Source: Streptomyces cinnabarinus
GTDB taxonomy: Bacteria; Actinomycetota; Actinomycetes; Streptomycetales; Streptomycetaceae
Assembly: GCF_027270315.1 (NCBI RefSeq)
Contig: NZ_CP114413.1
Span: 9,362,001 to 9,426,000 of the forward strand
Length of the DNA: 64,000 bases
Direction: 5' to 3'
Every line of letters begins with the position of its first letter. Position 1 is the stretch's first letter. The position numbers and the translations under genes are program-made. The notes under the pieces are model-generated. The model did not search any database. It saw nothing but the letters and a program-made list of their open reading frames with translations, and was not told the origin of the DNA. This document shows positions 43,969-52,128 of this stretch, piece after piece.

Positions 43969-44330
43969 GATGCCGCCTTCTTCCTCGCCGGGGTGCCCGT
44001 CGTCGGCTGCTCACCCATCTGTTCCAGGAGCGCATCGAGACGGCGGAAACGGTCCTCCGCCTCGCCCCGATAACGCTCGATCCACTTCGTCATCAGGTCG
44101 AAGACCTCTGCCTCAAGGTGGCAGGGCCGCCGCTGGGCGTCTCTGCTGCGACTGACCAGGCCGGCGTCTTCCAGGACCTTGATGTGCTTGGACACGGCCT
44201 GCACCGTGACGTCGTAGGGCTCGGCCAGTTCGTTGACCGTGGCATCCCCGGCGGCGAGCCGGGCCACGATGTCGCGCCGCGTGGGGTCGCCGAGCGCGGA
44301 GAACACCAGCGACAGCGGATCGTCGACCAC
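43965..44330 (-). CDS. ArsR-family repressor
   Basis: 121 residues from GTG 44330 (GGAGG upstream). DDPLSLVFSALGDPTRRDIV, LAAGDATVNELAEPYDVTVQ, AVSKHIKVLEDAGLVSRSRD is the winged-helix of ArsR proteins. No metal-binding ELCVCDL motif is present, as usual for the ArsR members paired with AHSA1 proteins. The C-terminus (EDRFRRLDALLEQMGE) is a dimer helix and a Lys/Arg tail. It probably represses this operon through the palindromes just upstream. Confidence 0.85.
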   Translation of the reverse strand: MVDDPLSLVFSALGDPTRRDIVARLAAGDATVNELAEPYDVTVQAVSKHIKVLEDAGLVSRSRDAQRRPCHLEAEVFDLMTKWIERYRGEAEDRFRRLDALLEQMGEQPTTGTPARKKAAS

Positions 44331-44347
44331 CTCACACCCTCCATGTT

Positions 44348-44404
44348 CAACCGATTGGTTAAATACTCTACGGCCGGGGCTCCCGCTAGTCAACCGATCG
44401 GTTG
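44348..44404. promoter_or_regulatory. Two operator palindromes upstream of arsR
   Basis: CAACCGATTGGTT at 44348-44360 and the perfect palindrome CAACCGATCGGTTG at 44391-44404 share one consensus, CAACCGAT(T/C)GGTTR, spaced 43-44 bp apart. They sit 18 and 61 bp ahead of the ArsR start, as expected for autorepression. Confidence 0.65.
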
Positions 44405-44878
44405 AATAACTGCGTCTGCGGTACGGCTTTTGCCGGGGGACGTCTCTCGGTTGCGGACCGGCAATGCGCCTCGCGCGGTGGCCATCTGGCGCAGCCTTGA
44501 CGTCGGGGCATCGTGGGCAGTCGGAGCGGTGAACATCGCGGCTGGTCGTCGCCGCGGCGCCCGCTCGTACTCCTTGGCCTTGCGTGATCGCAGGACGGAT
44601 GTCATGCGGCTGCGCGAGGGCCTTGGGCGGCTCTGCCCCTCGAAAGGATGGTTTTGCTGTAGGGGCCTGGGCTTGGCGCGTTGCCGGGGGATGTTGCTTG
44701 GTGTCGGCATGTGGGCCGCACTGTCGATGAACGAACATACGGCCGCCCCCGGCGCTTGAGTGGGGACCGGTCATAAGAGCTGGGCACGGCCGGTCTCGGT
44801 CATCGCGGCGGCCCCGTGACTGCTGCACCGGCAGTGCGAGACATGCGCAGTGCGCATACCTGAGAAAGGAGCGGGCCA
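44405..44878. other. Stretch without recognisable gene
   Basis: No supported gene on either strand. It carries the promoter side of the Ig-like membrane-protein gene, with AAAGGAG at 44866-44872. Confidence 0.35.
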
Positions 44879-45901
44879 GTGGCCATGCTGGTGCGGAATG
44901 AAGTTGACGGGCCGTATTCCTACTGCGCGGGGTGGGTGGTCCCGGCGCAGTCGTCGGGGGCCGAGGTGGTCCATCCGCTGCAGTTGCTGCGGGGAACTCC
45001 GACGGAGGAGTCTGTTCAGACCTTGACGGTCGATGTCGTGCAGGGCGTGCCGTTTCTCATGGGTAGCGTGACCACGGATGACGGAAATTTTCCCCCCGGG
45101 GTCAACGTCACGTTGACGGACCCGAATGGCGATCAGGTGAGGCACAGCGAAACCGATGACCGCCTCGTCGTGTGCGTCAACAATGACCCCACCATGGTGC
45201 AGTCGTGCATGATCCAGGACCCCATGGTGGGCACGTGGACGATCACGGTGACGAACGCCGACAGCAGCTCCTACGTGTTCTTCTCCACGATGCCGACCGA
45301 GGCGCAGTACACCACCATCATCGACACGCTGACCCCGTACATCGACGCCCCCGAAGCGCCGGGGGCAGGTCCGGAGGGGGCGGCAGCTTGCTGGACCTGC
45401 CGTGTCGCACTGTGGACCCTCGGCATCGCCCTGACGATGCTGCTCGTGGTGGGTGCCGGGCTGCTCACGGCGACGGCCGCTCCTGTCACGGGCCTGATCG
45501 CGATCCTGGCCTCGATCGGCATCACACTGGCACCCGCGGGAGCCATCCTCGTCCTGCAGGCCCTGCTGGCAGGGGTGGGCGCCACGGCACTTATCGTGGT
45601 GAACAATCTCTGTTCCTGGGTGAACGCCTGCTCGACGGACGTCAGAGCAAAGATCACCAGCCCGACGTCAGGAACGGTCAGCGGAACCACACCCGTGACC
45701 GCTTCGGCCACGAACGCCGTTAGCGTGTCGTACTACGTCGACGGGAACACACCCATCGGCACCAGCGAAACCGGGCCCAACTGGGATATGGACTGGGACA
45801 CCAGGAAGTTCTCCAACGGAAAGCAAACGTTGTGGGCCGTGGCCACCGGTTCGGAGATGGCTGTCTGGTCACCTCAGGTGACCGTCACCGTCCACAACTA
45901 A
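44879..45901 (+). CDS. Membrane protein with N-terminal PPC-like and C-terminal Ig-like domain
   Basis: 340 residues from GTG 44879 (AAAGGAG upstream). Residues 1-145 form a beta-rich domain (ESVQTLTVDVVQGVPFLMGS, NVTLTDPNGDQVRH, MVGTWTITVTNADSSSYVFF) like bacterial pre-peptidase (PPC) sandwiches. Residues about 176-250 hold two or three hydrophobic segments (VALWTLGIALTMLLVVGAGL; LIAILASIGITLAPAGAILV). The end is an Ig-like fold (KITSPTSGTVSGTTPVTASA, SVSYYVDGNTPIGTSETG). No N-terminal signal peptide is present, so topology is uncertain. I do not recognise this combination. It converges on a CHAT remnant. Confidence 0.6.
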   Translation: MAMLVRNEVDGPYSYCAGWVVPAQSSGAEVVHPLQLLRGTPTEESVQTLTVDVVQGVPFLMGSVTTDDGNFPPGVNVTLTDPNGDQVRHSETDDRLVVCVNNDPTMVQSCMIQDPMVGTWTITVTNADSSSYVFFSTMPTEAQYTTIIDTLTPYIDAPEAPGAGPEGAAACWTCRVALWTLGIALTMLLVVGAGLLTATAAPVTGLIAILASIGITLAPAGAILVLQALLAGVGATALIVVNNLCSWVNACSTDVRAKITSPTSGTVSGTTPVTASATNAVSVSYYVDGNTPIGTSETGPNWDMDWDTRKFSNGKQTLWAVATGSEMAVWSPQVTVTVHN

Positions 45902-46125
45902 GCTTGGCGCAGCTCCTTCTGGCTGCCCTTGACGACCACCAAGTGGGGGACCGCCCGGCCGAGGAGGCAGTCGGCTTGCTCGCGCCGGGTGTGCAGGGCC
46001 TCAAGTTCTTCAAACAGGGCATCGTTTTGAGCTGCCAGTCCGGCAGGTGCGACGCGTCTTCTGACTGCTGGGAGGGCCTCAACGCCCGCCGCTGCGGTGG
46101 TCTACTCGAGGAAAGCCGGACTGCC

Positions 46126-46465
46126 TCAGTCGAGCACAGTGAGCTCGCGGAAGTCGTCCAAGGCCTCGGCGATCTGCCCGCCCAGGCCACGGTCTCCGAG
46201 ACGGCGTGCAAGGTTGGGCCAGGTGTCCTGCACGCCCCGTACTGCGGCCTCGAATGCCTCGGCGAAGCCGGAGCCGTCGGCGAGCTCACATGCCAGCAGG
46301 ACCCCGAAAACGACAGCGGCTCCGCCGGGAACCGGCCAGAGGTGCCCTATGACAGCCTGCCGGGGGCTGGCGACCGACCGGGCCAGCCCGTGATCGTCAT
46401 AGGGCCCTTGGGCGTTGGCGGAGGCGCTGTCACAGGTGTTGAGTACGAGCAGGCGTCGCTGCGCC
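46126..46465 (-). pseudogene. CHAT-domain (caspase-like) protein, C-terminal remnant
   Basis: About 112 codons: RLLVLNTCDSASANAQGPYD, DHGLARSVASPRQAVIGHLW, PVPGGAAVVFGVLLACELAD and a helical end FAEAFEAAVRGVQDTWPN. NTCDSA carries the catalytic Cys of CHAT proteases. The domain start with the catalytic His, and any N-terminal sensor, are gone; the homology stops about 60 bases before an IS5-type transposase. Confidence 0.6.
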
Positions 46466-46525
46466 GTGGATGACACGGGAGCGGGGCTGCTGGGGCGTGT
46501 ATCGGAAGTAGATTTTGGCCGTGGG

Positions 46526-46890
46526 ATGATCGTGGCTCGTGGAGATCTGACGGACGACCAATGGGCCGTGCTGGAGCTGATGTTGCCGAAGGGCAAGAAG
46601 CCCGGTCGGCCGCCGGTGTGGACCCGGCGGCAGCAGATCGACGGCATACGATTCCGGGTCCGCACGGGCATCCCGTGGCGGGACGTGCCCGAGGAGCATG
46701 GGTCGTGGGGTCGGGTGTACGACCTGTTCCGCCACTGGTAGCGCAACGGGACCTGGCAGCGCATCTTCACCCGGGTCCAGGCCCGGGCCGATGCTCAGGA
46801 TTTCATCACCTGGGACCTCAATGTCGACTCCACCGTCTGCCGGGCCCACCAGCACGCCGCCGGGGCGAGGAAAAGGGGGACCTGCAGAAC
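46526..46890 (+). mobile_element. IS5-family transposase remnant
   Basis: From ATG 46526: ARGDLTDDQWAVLELMLPKG, KKPGRPPVWTRRQQIDGIRF, RVRTGIPWRDVPEEHGSWGR, YDLFRHW then TAG. Past the stop the same frame continues NGTWQRIFTRVQARADAQDF and WDLNVDSTVCRAHQHAAGA, so the stop is an internal nonsense mutation. The first DDE Asp is present (VDST), but the element ends abruptly near 46890. Confidence 0.7.
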
Positions 46891-47314
46891 GACCGTACAA
46901 GAGCAACGGCGGCGCTGATCGGCGTAGGTGAGGGGAGCCACGAAGACGGTACCGGGGGCTTGTTGCCGGTTGACCTTCGAGTCGGCAACTGGCGGCTGCG
47001 TTGGTGCTGCTGGCGAGGGCGGCGTCATCGAGCCGGCGCGTGCCGCGGGTACGTGCGCGGCCCCCGGTCCCGTTCCGCTGTGTGCTGGTGGTCGGGGCCG
47101 TTCTTCGCGAAGCGTGCCTCGCGGGGGAGGAGGACCCCGTTCACCCTGGGCAGGGGTCCTCCTGGCGGTGTGGCCGCTATGGTCGCCTGCCCTGGCGGGG
47201 CTGGCGCCTCTGCCGGTGTCTCCCGGCCGAGAGGGGCCCGAATCCAAGGCTGGCGGAAAGATGGCCCCCCGTTGTGTCGGCCGTGTTCACCGGCGCATCT
47301 TCAGCGTGAGTTGA
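46891..47314. other. Stretch without recognisable gene
   Basis: A GC-extreme stretch with long but featureless frames (Gly/Arg/Pro-rich). Nothing supports a gene. Confidence 0.4.
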
Positions 47315-47638
47315 TCACTCGTTGGGGAGTGGGAACAGCGACAACGGCACGTGATGCTGGCCCGCGTGGATGTCGCGGTCGCGGAGGCTGCCCTGCGAGA
47401 CCGGTCGCGGGAAGGAGATCTTGACGACGTCCAGCGCCGGGATGCGGAAGATCTGCACGGTGTCCGCGTCGACGCCGTACAGCCGGGCGATCACCGAGGC
47501 GTTGAGGTAGCCGGGGTCGGCGACGATCGTGTAGCCGGCCGTGTCGCGCATGAACAGTTCCATCGTGACCCAGAAGGGGCTGGCGTTCTTGGAGCGGACC
47601 TCGAGGGCGAGGTCGGCGATGGTACGGCTCTCAGACAT
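47315..47638 (-). CDS. DUF4387 protein
   Basis: 107 residues. IADLALEVRSKNASPFWVTM, ELFMRDTAGYTIVADPGYLN and DADTVQIFRIPALDVVKISF match the small DUF4387 family, which is usually encoded next to AtuA-type proteins, as here (8-base overlap with the upstream gene). It is thought to be the partner subunit of the AtuA-like protein; the reaction is undefined. Confidence 0.8.
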   Translation of the reverse strand: MSESRTIADLALEVRSKNASPFWVTMELFMRDTAGYTIVADPGYLNASVIARLYGVDADTVQIFRIPALDVVKISFPRPVSQGSLRDRDIHAGQHHVPLSLFPLPNE

Positions 47639-48992
47639 CGCTGTCCTCCGGCAGGTTGATGCGGAACATGCTGGTGGGGGAGTTCACGTCGATGACGTGG
47701 TGCAGGGCGAACTCGTAGACGGCGCCGCGCTCGGTCTCGGCAGGCGAGGTCGCGAATGCGAGGCTCGGCAGGTAGTTCATGTCCGGCGTCGGCAGGTGGA
47801 GCATGAGCGGGTTCGCGACCTTGGCGATCGCCGTGGCGGTCGCCTGGTCGGTGGCCCGCACGAGCAGCATGGCACCGACCTCGCGGGGTGGCCGCCGGTC
47901 CGGCTCGATGCCGTCGAGGATGGCGTCGTAGCCGTACAGTCGCAGGTCGAAGGCGTAGTCGTCGCTGCTCAGGCCGAGGGTACGGCTCACCCATTCGTCG
48001 ATCATCTTGCGCATCAGGGCCGCCCATGTGTCGATCTGCTCGAGGATGTGCGGGTCGCGGATCGCGGTGAACGACATGGTCTCGTACCCGGTGATCCGTG
48101 CACCTTCGAGTTTGATCGTGTGCTGGTCGGCGGGTATGAACCGGGACTTCTCCACCCGTACCCGACGCGGGTCGAGTGCTTCGTAGACGGCCTGGGACAC
48201 GTCGATGGTGCCGGCCGGCTCACGCATGGTGAACGGATTGACCGTCTCGTAGAGCATGTGTGCGGCGACCGATGTCGGTGTGCACGCGTTGTCCGGATCG
48301 AGCGGCTCGATCGTGAAGCCGGCCGCGTCAATGGTGGCCAGCACCCCGCCGGCGCGCGGATTCGTGGTGCACTGCCCGCCGCACTCGACGATCTTCGCGG
48401 CATGCCAGACGGGCCCGGCCGGCATGCCCTTCATCAGCGGGAACGCGGCTGCGATGGCGGTGTCGGTGGCCCGCCCGGCGAGCACCACGTCGGCGCCGGC
48501 CTCGAGGGCCGCCACGATCGGCTCGTGGCCCATCATGCCGACGATGTGCCTACAGCTGTCGAGTGTCGCTGCGTCGAGCGGACCGGTCGGCGGCAGCGGG
48601 TGGATCCGGTCGAGCCGCGCGCCGAGGTCGGCGGCCCGCTGCTCGCTGTAGATGGTCGCGACCTTCAGATCGAGGCCCTCCTCGGCGAGGATGCCGCGGG
48701 TGATGTCGGCCACCCAGTCGACGCCCGAGTCGGTGCCACTGGTTCCGCACGAGCCGATGATCAGTGGGATTCCCGAGCCGGCGGCGGCGCGCAGGAGCAG
48801 CCGCATGTCCTGGGCGACGGCCGCGGCGGCGGTCTTCGCGATGCCGACGCCCAGGTAGTAGGGGCCGGAGTCGGTCGAGCCGCCGTCCACGGCGATCACG
48901 TCGGCGCCCAGTTCCAGGCCGCGGGTCAGGGTCTCGGGCGGGAACCCCGCGCCGAGCATGCCGACCGGCGTGAGGACGCGTACTTCGTTCAC
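47631..48992 (-). CDS. AtuA-family (DUF1446) protein
   Basis: 453 residues from ATG 48992. N-terminal PVGMLGAGFPPETLTRGLEL, GADVIAVDGGSTDSGPYYLG and PLIIGSCGTSGTDSGVDWVA, later ADVVLAGRATDTAIAAAFPL, KIVECGGQCTTNPRAGGVLA and ETVNPFTMREPAGTIDVSQA are conserved in the AtuA family named from acyclic-terpene degradation, where it acts with the citronellyl/geranyl-CoA pathway. Here it lies with hydroxyacid-metabolism genes, so the substrate is probably a different organic acid. Translation is coupled to the truncated flavoprotein upstream. Confidence 0.85.
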   Translation of the reverse strand: MNEVRVLTPVGMLGAGFPPETLTRGLELGADVIAVDGGSTDSGPYYLGVGIAKTAAAAVAQDMRLLLRAAAGSGIPLIIGSCGTSGTDSGVDWVADITRGILAEEGLDLKVATIYSEQRAADLGARLDRIHPLPPTGPLDAATLDSCRHIVGMMGHEPIVAALEAGADVVLAGRATDTAIAAAFPLMKGMPAGPVWHAAKIVECGGQCTTNPRAGGVLATIDAAGFTIEPLDPDNACTPTSVAAHMLYETVNPFTMREPAGTIDVSQAVYEALDPRRVRVEKSRFIPADQHTIKLEGARITGYETMSFTAIRDPHILEQIDTWAALMRKMIDEWVSRTLGLSSDDYAFDLRLYGYDAILDGIEPDRRPPREVGAMLLVRATDQATATAIAKVANPLMLHLPTPDMNYLPSLAFATSPAETERGAVYEFALHHVIDVNSPTSMFRINLPEDSDV

Positions 48993-49183
48993 CGGGTTGC
49001 TCCTTGTGTCGTGACGTAGCTGATGGCGTGGGCCGGCTGGCGGCCGGAGACTGCCTGCCTGCCGAGGTTCTGCTGGGATGCCTGGTCGAGGAGGGTCACC
49101 GGGCGGCCGGCCCGGGTTACTTCGGCGATGGCGACGAGCCCGGCCGGTCCGGCACCGACGGTGTTGACGTCCGTGCTGATCAC
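48989..49183 (-). pseudogene. Truncated FAD-dependent oxidoreductase
   Basis: 64 residues only: NTVGAGPAGLVAIAEVTRAG (the Rossmann FAD-binding GxGxxG) and VTLLDQASQQNLGRQA, which continues in full-length fumarate-reductase/ketosteroid-dehydrogenase-like flavoproteins as QNLGGQAFWSFGG. Here it switches to an unrelated tail and stops. Both ends overlap neighbours by four bases, so the operon structure survived the deletion. It cannot bind flavin fully or catalyse. Confidence 0.65.
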
Positions 49184-50088
49184 CGTGGTCCTCCTAGAGC
49201 GTGTGCGGGGTGCCCGGCGAGGGCGGCTACCAGTTCGCGGGCGCCCTTCATGCCGGCGTCACGGCGGGCCTCGGCCGTCTGCCCGGCCATGTGCGAGAAG
49301 ACGGTGATTCCGTCGATACCGCGCAGCACGCTTCCGGCCGGCAGGGGCTCGGTCTCCGTGACGTCCAGCGCCGCGCCGGCGATCCGGCCGGTGCGGACGG
49401 CGTCGGCCAGGGCGTTCTCGTCGACGATGCCGCCGCGTGCGGTGTTGATCAGGTGCGCGGTCGGTTTCATTGTGGCCAGTGCGGCGGCGTCGATCAGGTG
49501 CCAGGTCCGGTCGGTGAGTGCTGTGTGGATCGACACGAAGTCCGAGACGCGCAGCAGTTCTTCGAGGGGGAGACCCTCGGGCACGTTCAGGCCAAACGCC
49601 TCGGCGAGTGGCCGTACCCGCTGAGCCACCGCCCCACGCCCGATGATGCCGAGCGTCTTGCCGCGCAGCTCGAAGCCGTCGCGACGGGGCCAGCGGCCCG
49701 CGGCGACCCCGGCGGCCGTGCCGCCCAGGTTGCGGGCCTGCACGAGCAGCAGCCCGATGGTGTACTCCGCGACCGCGTTGGCGTTGACACCCGGCAGGTT
49801 GCTGACGCTGATGCCGAGCCGCGACGCGGCGGCGACGTCGACGGAGTCATACCCGACGCCGGTACGCACGACGGCGCGCAGCTGGGGTGCCCGGCCGAGT
49901 ACTTCGGCCGTCATCGGCTCGTTGGCGACCAACGCGCCCGTCACGCCGTCCAGGGCGGTGACGAGTTGCTCGGCGGTGCGCATGCCGCGCATCGGATCGT
50001 GGCGGGTGATGAAGCCGAGCCCGGTGAGGTAGGCGTCGACCTCGTCGCCCGGGGTCAGATAGTCGGTGGTGATCAAAATGGTCGGCAT
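49180..50088 (-). CDS. D-2-hydroxyacid dehydrogenase (phosphoglycerate-dehydrogenase-like)
   Basis: 302 residues. It has the substrate-side AVVRTGVGYDSVDVAAASRL, VSNLPGVNANAVAEYTIGLL, a nucleotide-binding GIIGRGAVAQRVRPLAEAFG, catalytic Arg in INTARGGIVDENALADAV, Glu in DVTETEPLP and His in VFSHMAGQTAEA. After AFGLNV the chain goes directly to PEGLPLEELLRVSDFVSIHT. About ten residues that normally contain the ribose-binding Asp (YDP) are missing, so cofactor preference or activity may be altered. It lies six bases after the MFS gene. Confidence 0.8.
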   Translation of the reverse strand: MPTILITTDYLTPGDEVDAYLTGLGFITRHDPMRGMRTAEQLVTALDGVTGALVANEPMTAEVLGRAPQLRAVVRTGVGYDSVDVAAASRLGISVSNLPGVNANAVAEYTIGLLLVQARNLGGTAAGVAAGRWPRRDGFELRGKTLGIIGRGAVAQRVRPLAEAFGLNVPEGLPLEELLRVSDFVSIHTALTDRTWHLIDAAALATMKPTAHLINTARGGIVDENALADAVRTGRIAGAALDVTETEPLPAGSVLRGIDGITVFSHMAGQTAEARRDAGMKGARELVAALAGHPAHALGGPR

Positions 50089-50094
50089 CGGGCT

Positions 50095-51342
50095 TCACTT
50101 CAGGATCGGGGTGACGGCCAGGCACTGGAGGCGGCCGAGTCGGAGCAGGACGAGAAGGGAGAGGACGGCGAGTACCGCGATGTGAAGCATCAGCAGGTTC
50201 CAGCCCGTCAGGTCGACGGCGCCGCCGATCAGGGCGGGGCCGCCGAAGCCGCCGAGATACCAGGACACCGCGTACAGGCCGGTGTAGGTGCCGAGCACCC
50301 GGCTGGACGGGGCCAGGTTCCACAGCGCGACGGCCGCGTTGATCAGGAAGGCGGCGGCGCCGACCGCGGCGACGCAGAACACGGCGACGGTCGCCGTGGT
50401 GTTCCGCAACAGGGCACCGGCAACCATCGCGCCGGCGAAGAGGGCTATCCCGGCGCCCATGGTCTTCACGCGGCCCCAGCGTTCGGCCAGGAGCGCGGCC
50501 GGGTAGGCGGCGATCACGTAGGCGATGCCGCTGGGCAGGGTGAGGCCGCCGGCGTTGCCGCGGGAAAGGCCAAGGGCCTCCATGCCGTAGGGGGTGACGA
50601 GCGACCGTGAGGCGAACCAGGCGCCGCCGAACAGCATGATGGTGAGCAGCAGCAGTAGGCGTCGCCGGTCGTGGTCGGTGACCATCTCGGTGATGACCTG
50701 CCGGAACGGTTCTCGTGCGGCCTGCGGTCCGACGGTCGCGTCCTCGGCCACCGCGGCCTGATAGGCGGCCGACCGGTTGTCGCGCACCTTGACGACAACC
50801 ACGACGGTGACCAGCAGCAGGATCGCCGACGGGATCGCGAACGCCGCCCTGGGGTGCTCGTCGACGACGAAAATGCTGATCAGCGACGCGACGATGATGG
50901 TCAGCGCGGTGGCGATCTTGACGATGGCGTTGGCGTGACTACGCCGTTCCGGCGCGATGAAGTCCGGCACCAGCGACTCGGCGAGCGGGCGCATGGTGTT
51001 GGCGACCAGCGCGTACGGGACCATGACCGCGATCAGCATGGCCGCCGAGGTGGTCCACGGCAGGACGGTGAACAGCAGCGCCGCCAGGGGCATGCCGACC
51101 GCCAGATACGGCACCCGCCGTCCCCACCGGGTGCGGGTGTTGTCCGACCGGTTGCCGATCCAGGGCTGGACGAAGATGCCGAGCAGGTTGTCCATGCCCA
51201 TGAGCGCGCCGATCAGTGCGGCGCTGGTGACGTGCTCGCGCAGCAGCACGGGCACCTGATTGTCGTAGAAGTTCCAGGTCGCCTCCTGGGCGAACAGGGC
51301 GAGAGCGATGAAGAGCGTGATTCTCCGGGGGGTTTCAGCCAT
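50095..51342 (-). CDS. MFS transporter
   Basis: 415 residues with twelve predicted membrane helices in two halves. LMGMDNLLGIFVQPWIGNRS, DNTRTRWGRRVPYL is the conserved loop 2-3 motif (G-x-x-x-D-x-T-x-x-R-x-G-R-R) of sugar/organic-acid MFS carriers related to the GPH/SUC type. LAERWGRVKTMGAG is the matching loop of the second half. First gene of the minus-strand operon, so presumably imports the compound that the operon degrades. Confidence 0.85.
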   Translation of the reverse strand: MAETPRRITLFIALALFAQEATWNFYDNQVPVLLREHVTSAALIGALMGMDNLLGIFVQPWIGNRSDNTRTRWGRRVPYLAVGMPLAALLFTVLPWTTSAAMLIAVMVPYALVANTMRPLAESLVPDFIAPERRSHANAIVKIATALTIIVASLISIFVVDEHPRAAFAIPSAILLLVTVVVVVKVRDNRSAAYQAAVAEDATVGPQAAREPFRQVITEMVTDHDRRRLLLLLTIMLFGGAWFASRSLVTPYGMEALGLSRGNAGGLTLPSGIAYVIAAYPAALLAERWGRVKTMGAGIALFAGAMVAGALLRNTTATVAVFCVAAVGAAAFLINAAVALWNLAPSSRVLGTYTGLYAVSWYLGGFGGPALIGGAVDLTGWNLLMLHIAVLAVLSLLVLLRLGRLQCLAVTPILK

Positions 51343-51369
51343 GTGACCTCCACGTGTCCGGCGTCACGG

Positions 51370-51401
51370 TATTTTGATGTAGCAAAATAAGCAACAGTTG
51401 C
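51370..51401. promoter_or_regulatory. Operators between the MFS and GntR genes
   Basis: TATTTTG, six bases, CAAAATA (51370-51389) is a perfect 7-bp inverted repeat; GCAACAGTTGC (51391-51401) is a second, 11-bp palindrome. Both lie in the 96-bp divergent gap, where a GntR/FCD regulator would bind. The local AT-rich composition also fits a promoter. Confidence 0.6.
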
Positions 51402-51438
51402 AAGACTATTTCGCCATGGCGTGAGCTAGGATGCCGGT

Positions 51439-52128
51439 ATGAACTCCGCTGAGACCCTCGCCGATCAGGCGTACCGATATGTCCGCACCGCGATCGCCAG
51501 CGGCGAGCTTGCGGCGGGGGAGAAGGTGACCGAGCGCGGCATGGCCGACCGGCTCGCCATCAGCCCCACTCCGGTCCGTGAGGCGCTGCGACGCCTGGAG
51601 ATCGACGGCCTCATCGAGCGGATCGGCCCCCGTACGGTGCTGGTAGCCGCGATCCGCGACGCCGCCAAGGACGACCTCGCAGAGGTCGAAGTCGGACTGC
51701 GCGGCCTGGTCGCCCGGTTCGCCGCCCGCCACGCCACCGCCGAGCAGCTCGACGCCCTCGACGCCATCCTCGACCGCGCCGACGACCTGCTCATCCTGCT
51801 CAAGGAGCGCAGCCGCCAGGACCGGCCCACCGACCGGCATCTCACCGAACTGCTCGACACCATGCAGGAGTTCAACGACACGGTCAGCGCCTGCGCCCAC
51901 AATCCGGTGCTGGTCCGCATGCTTGAGCAGAGCCGCGTGTTCACCCCTACCCGCCGCCGCGAGTTGCTGCTGAGCCGCGTCGCCGAGGACGAGACGTTCG
52001 GCCTGGAGCGGTACGCGAGCCACCGTGCCCTGGTCCGCGCGTTGCGTGCCCGCGATGAGGCCACCGCCGAGCGCCTCGCCGTGTCCGACGCCCAGGGCGG
52101 CCTCAACGCGCTGCGGGAGGCCCGGTGA
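51439..52128 (+). CDS. GntR-family (FCD) transcriptional regulator
   Basis: 229 residues. Winged helix: LADQAYRYVRTAIASGELAA, GEKVTERGMADRLAISPTPV, REALRRLEIDGLIERIGPRT. The C-terminal FCD-type helical domain (EVEVGLRGLVARFAARHATA; FNDTVSACAHNPVLVRML; RYASHRALVRALRARDEATA) has the Asp/His pattern that binds a metal and a carboxylate ligand. It shares a promoter region with the MFS operon and overlaps the dehydrogenase gene by four bases (GTGA), so it is the local regulator of this catabolic cluster. Confidence 0.9.
   Translation: MNSAETLADQAYRYVRTAIASGELAAGEKVTERGMADRLAISPTPVREALRRLEIDGLIERIGPRTVLVAAIRDAAKDDLAEVEVGLRGLVARFAARHATAEQLDALDAILDRADDLLILLKERSRQDRPTDRHLTELLDTMQEFNDTVSACAHNPVLVRMLEQSRVFTPTRRRELLLSRVAEDETFGLERYASHRALVRALRARDEATAERLAVSDAQGGLNALREAR

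Noticed and set aside
46891..47314. Several long frames in a very GC-rich stretch, considered as a possible secreted peptide gene.
   Set aside because: No ribosome site, no signal peptide of normal shape, composition dominated by Gly, Arg and Pro in every frame.
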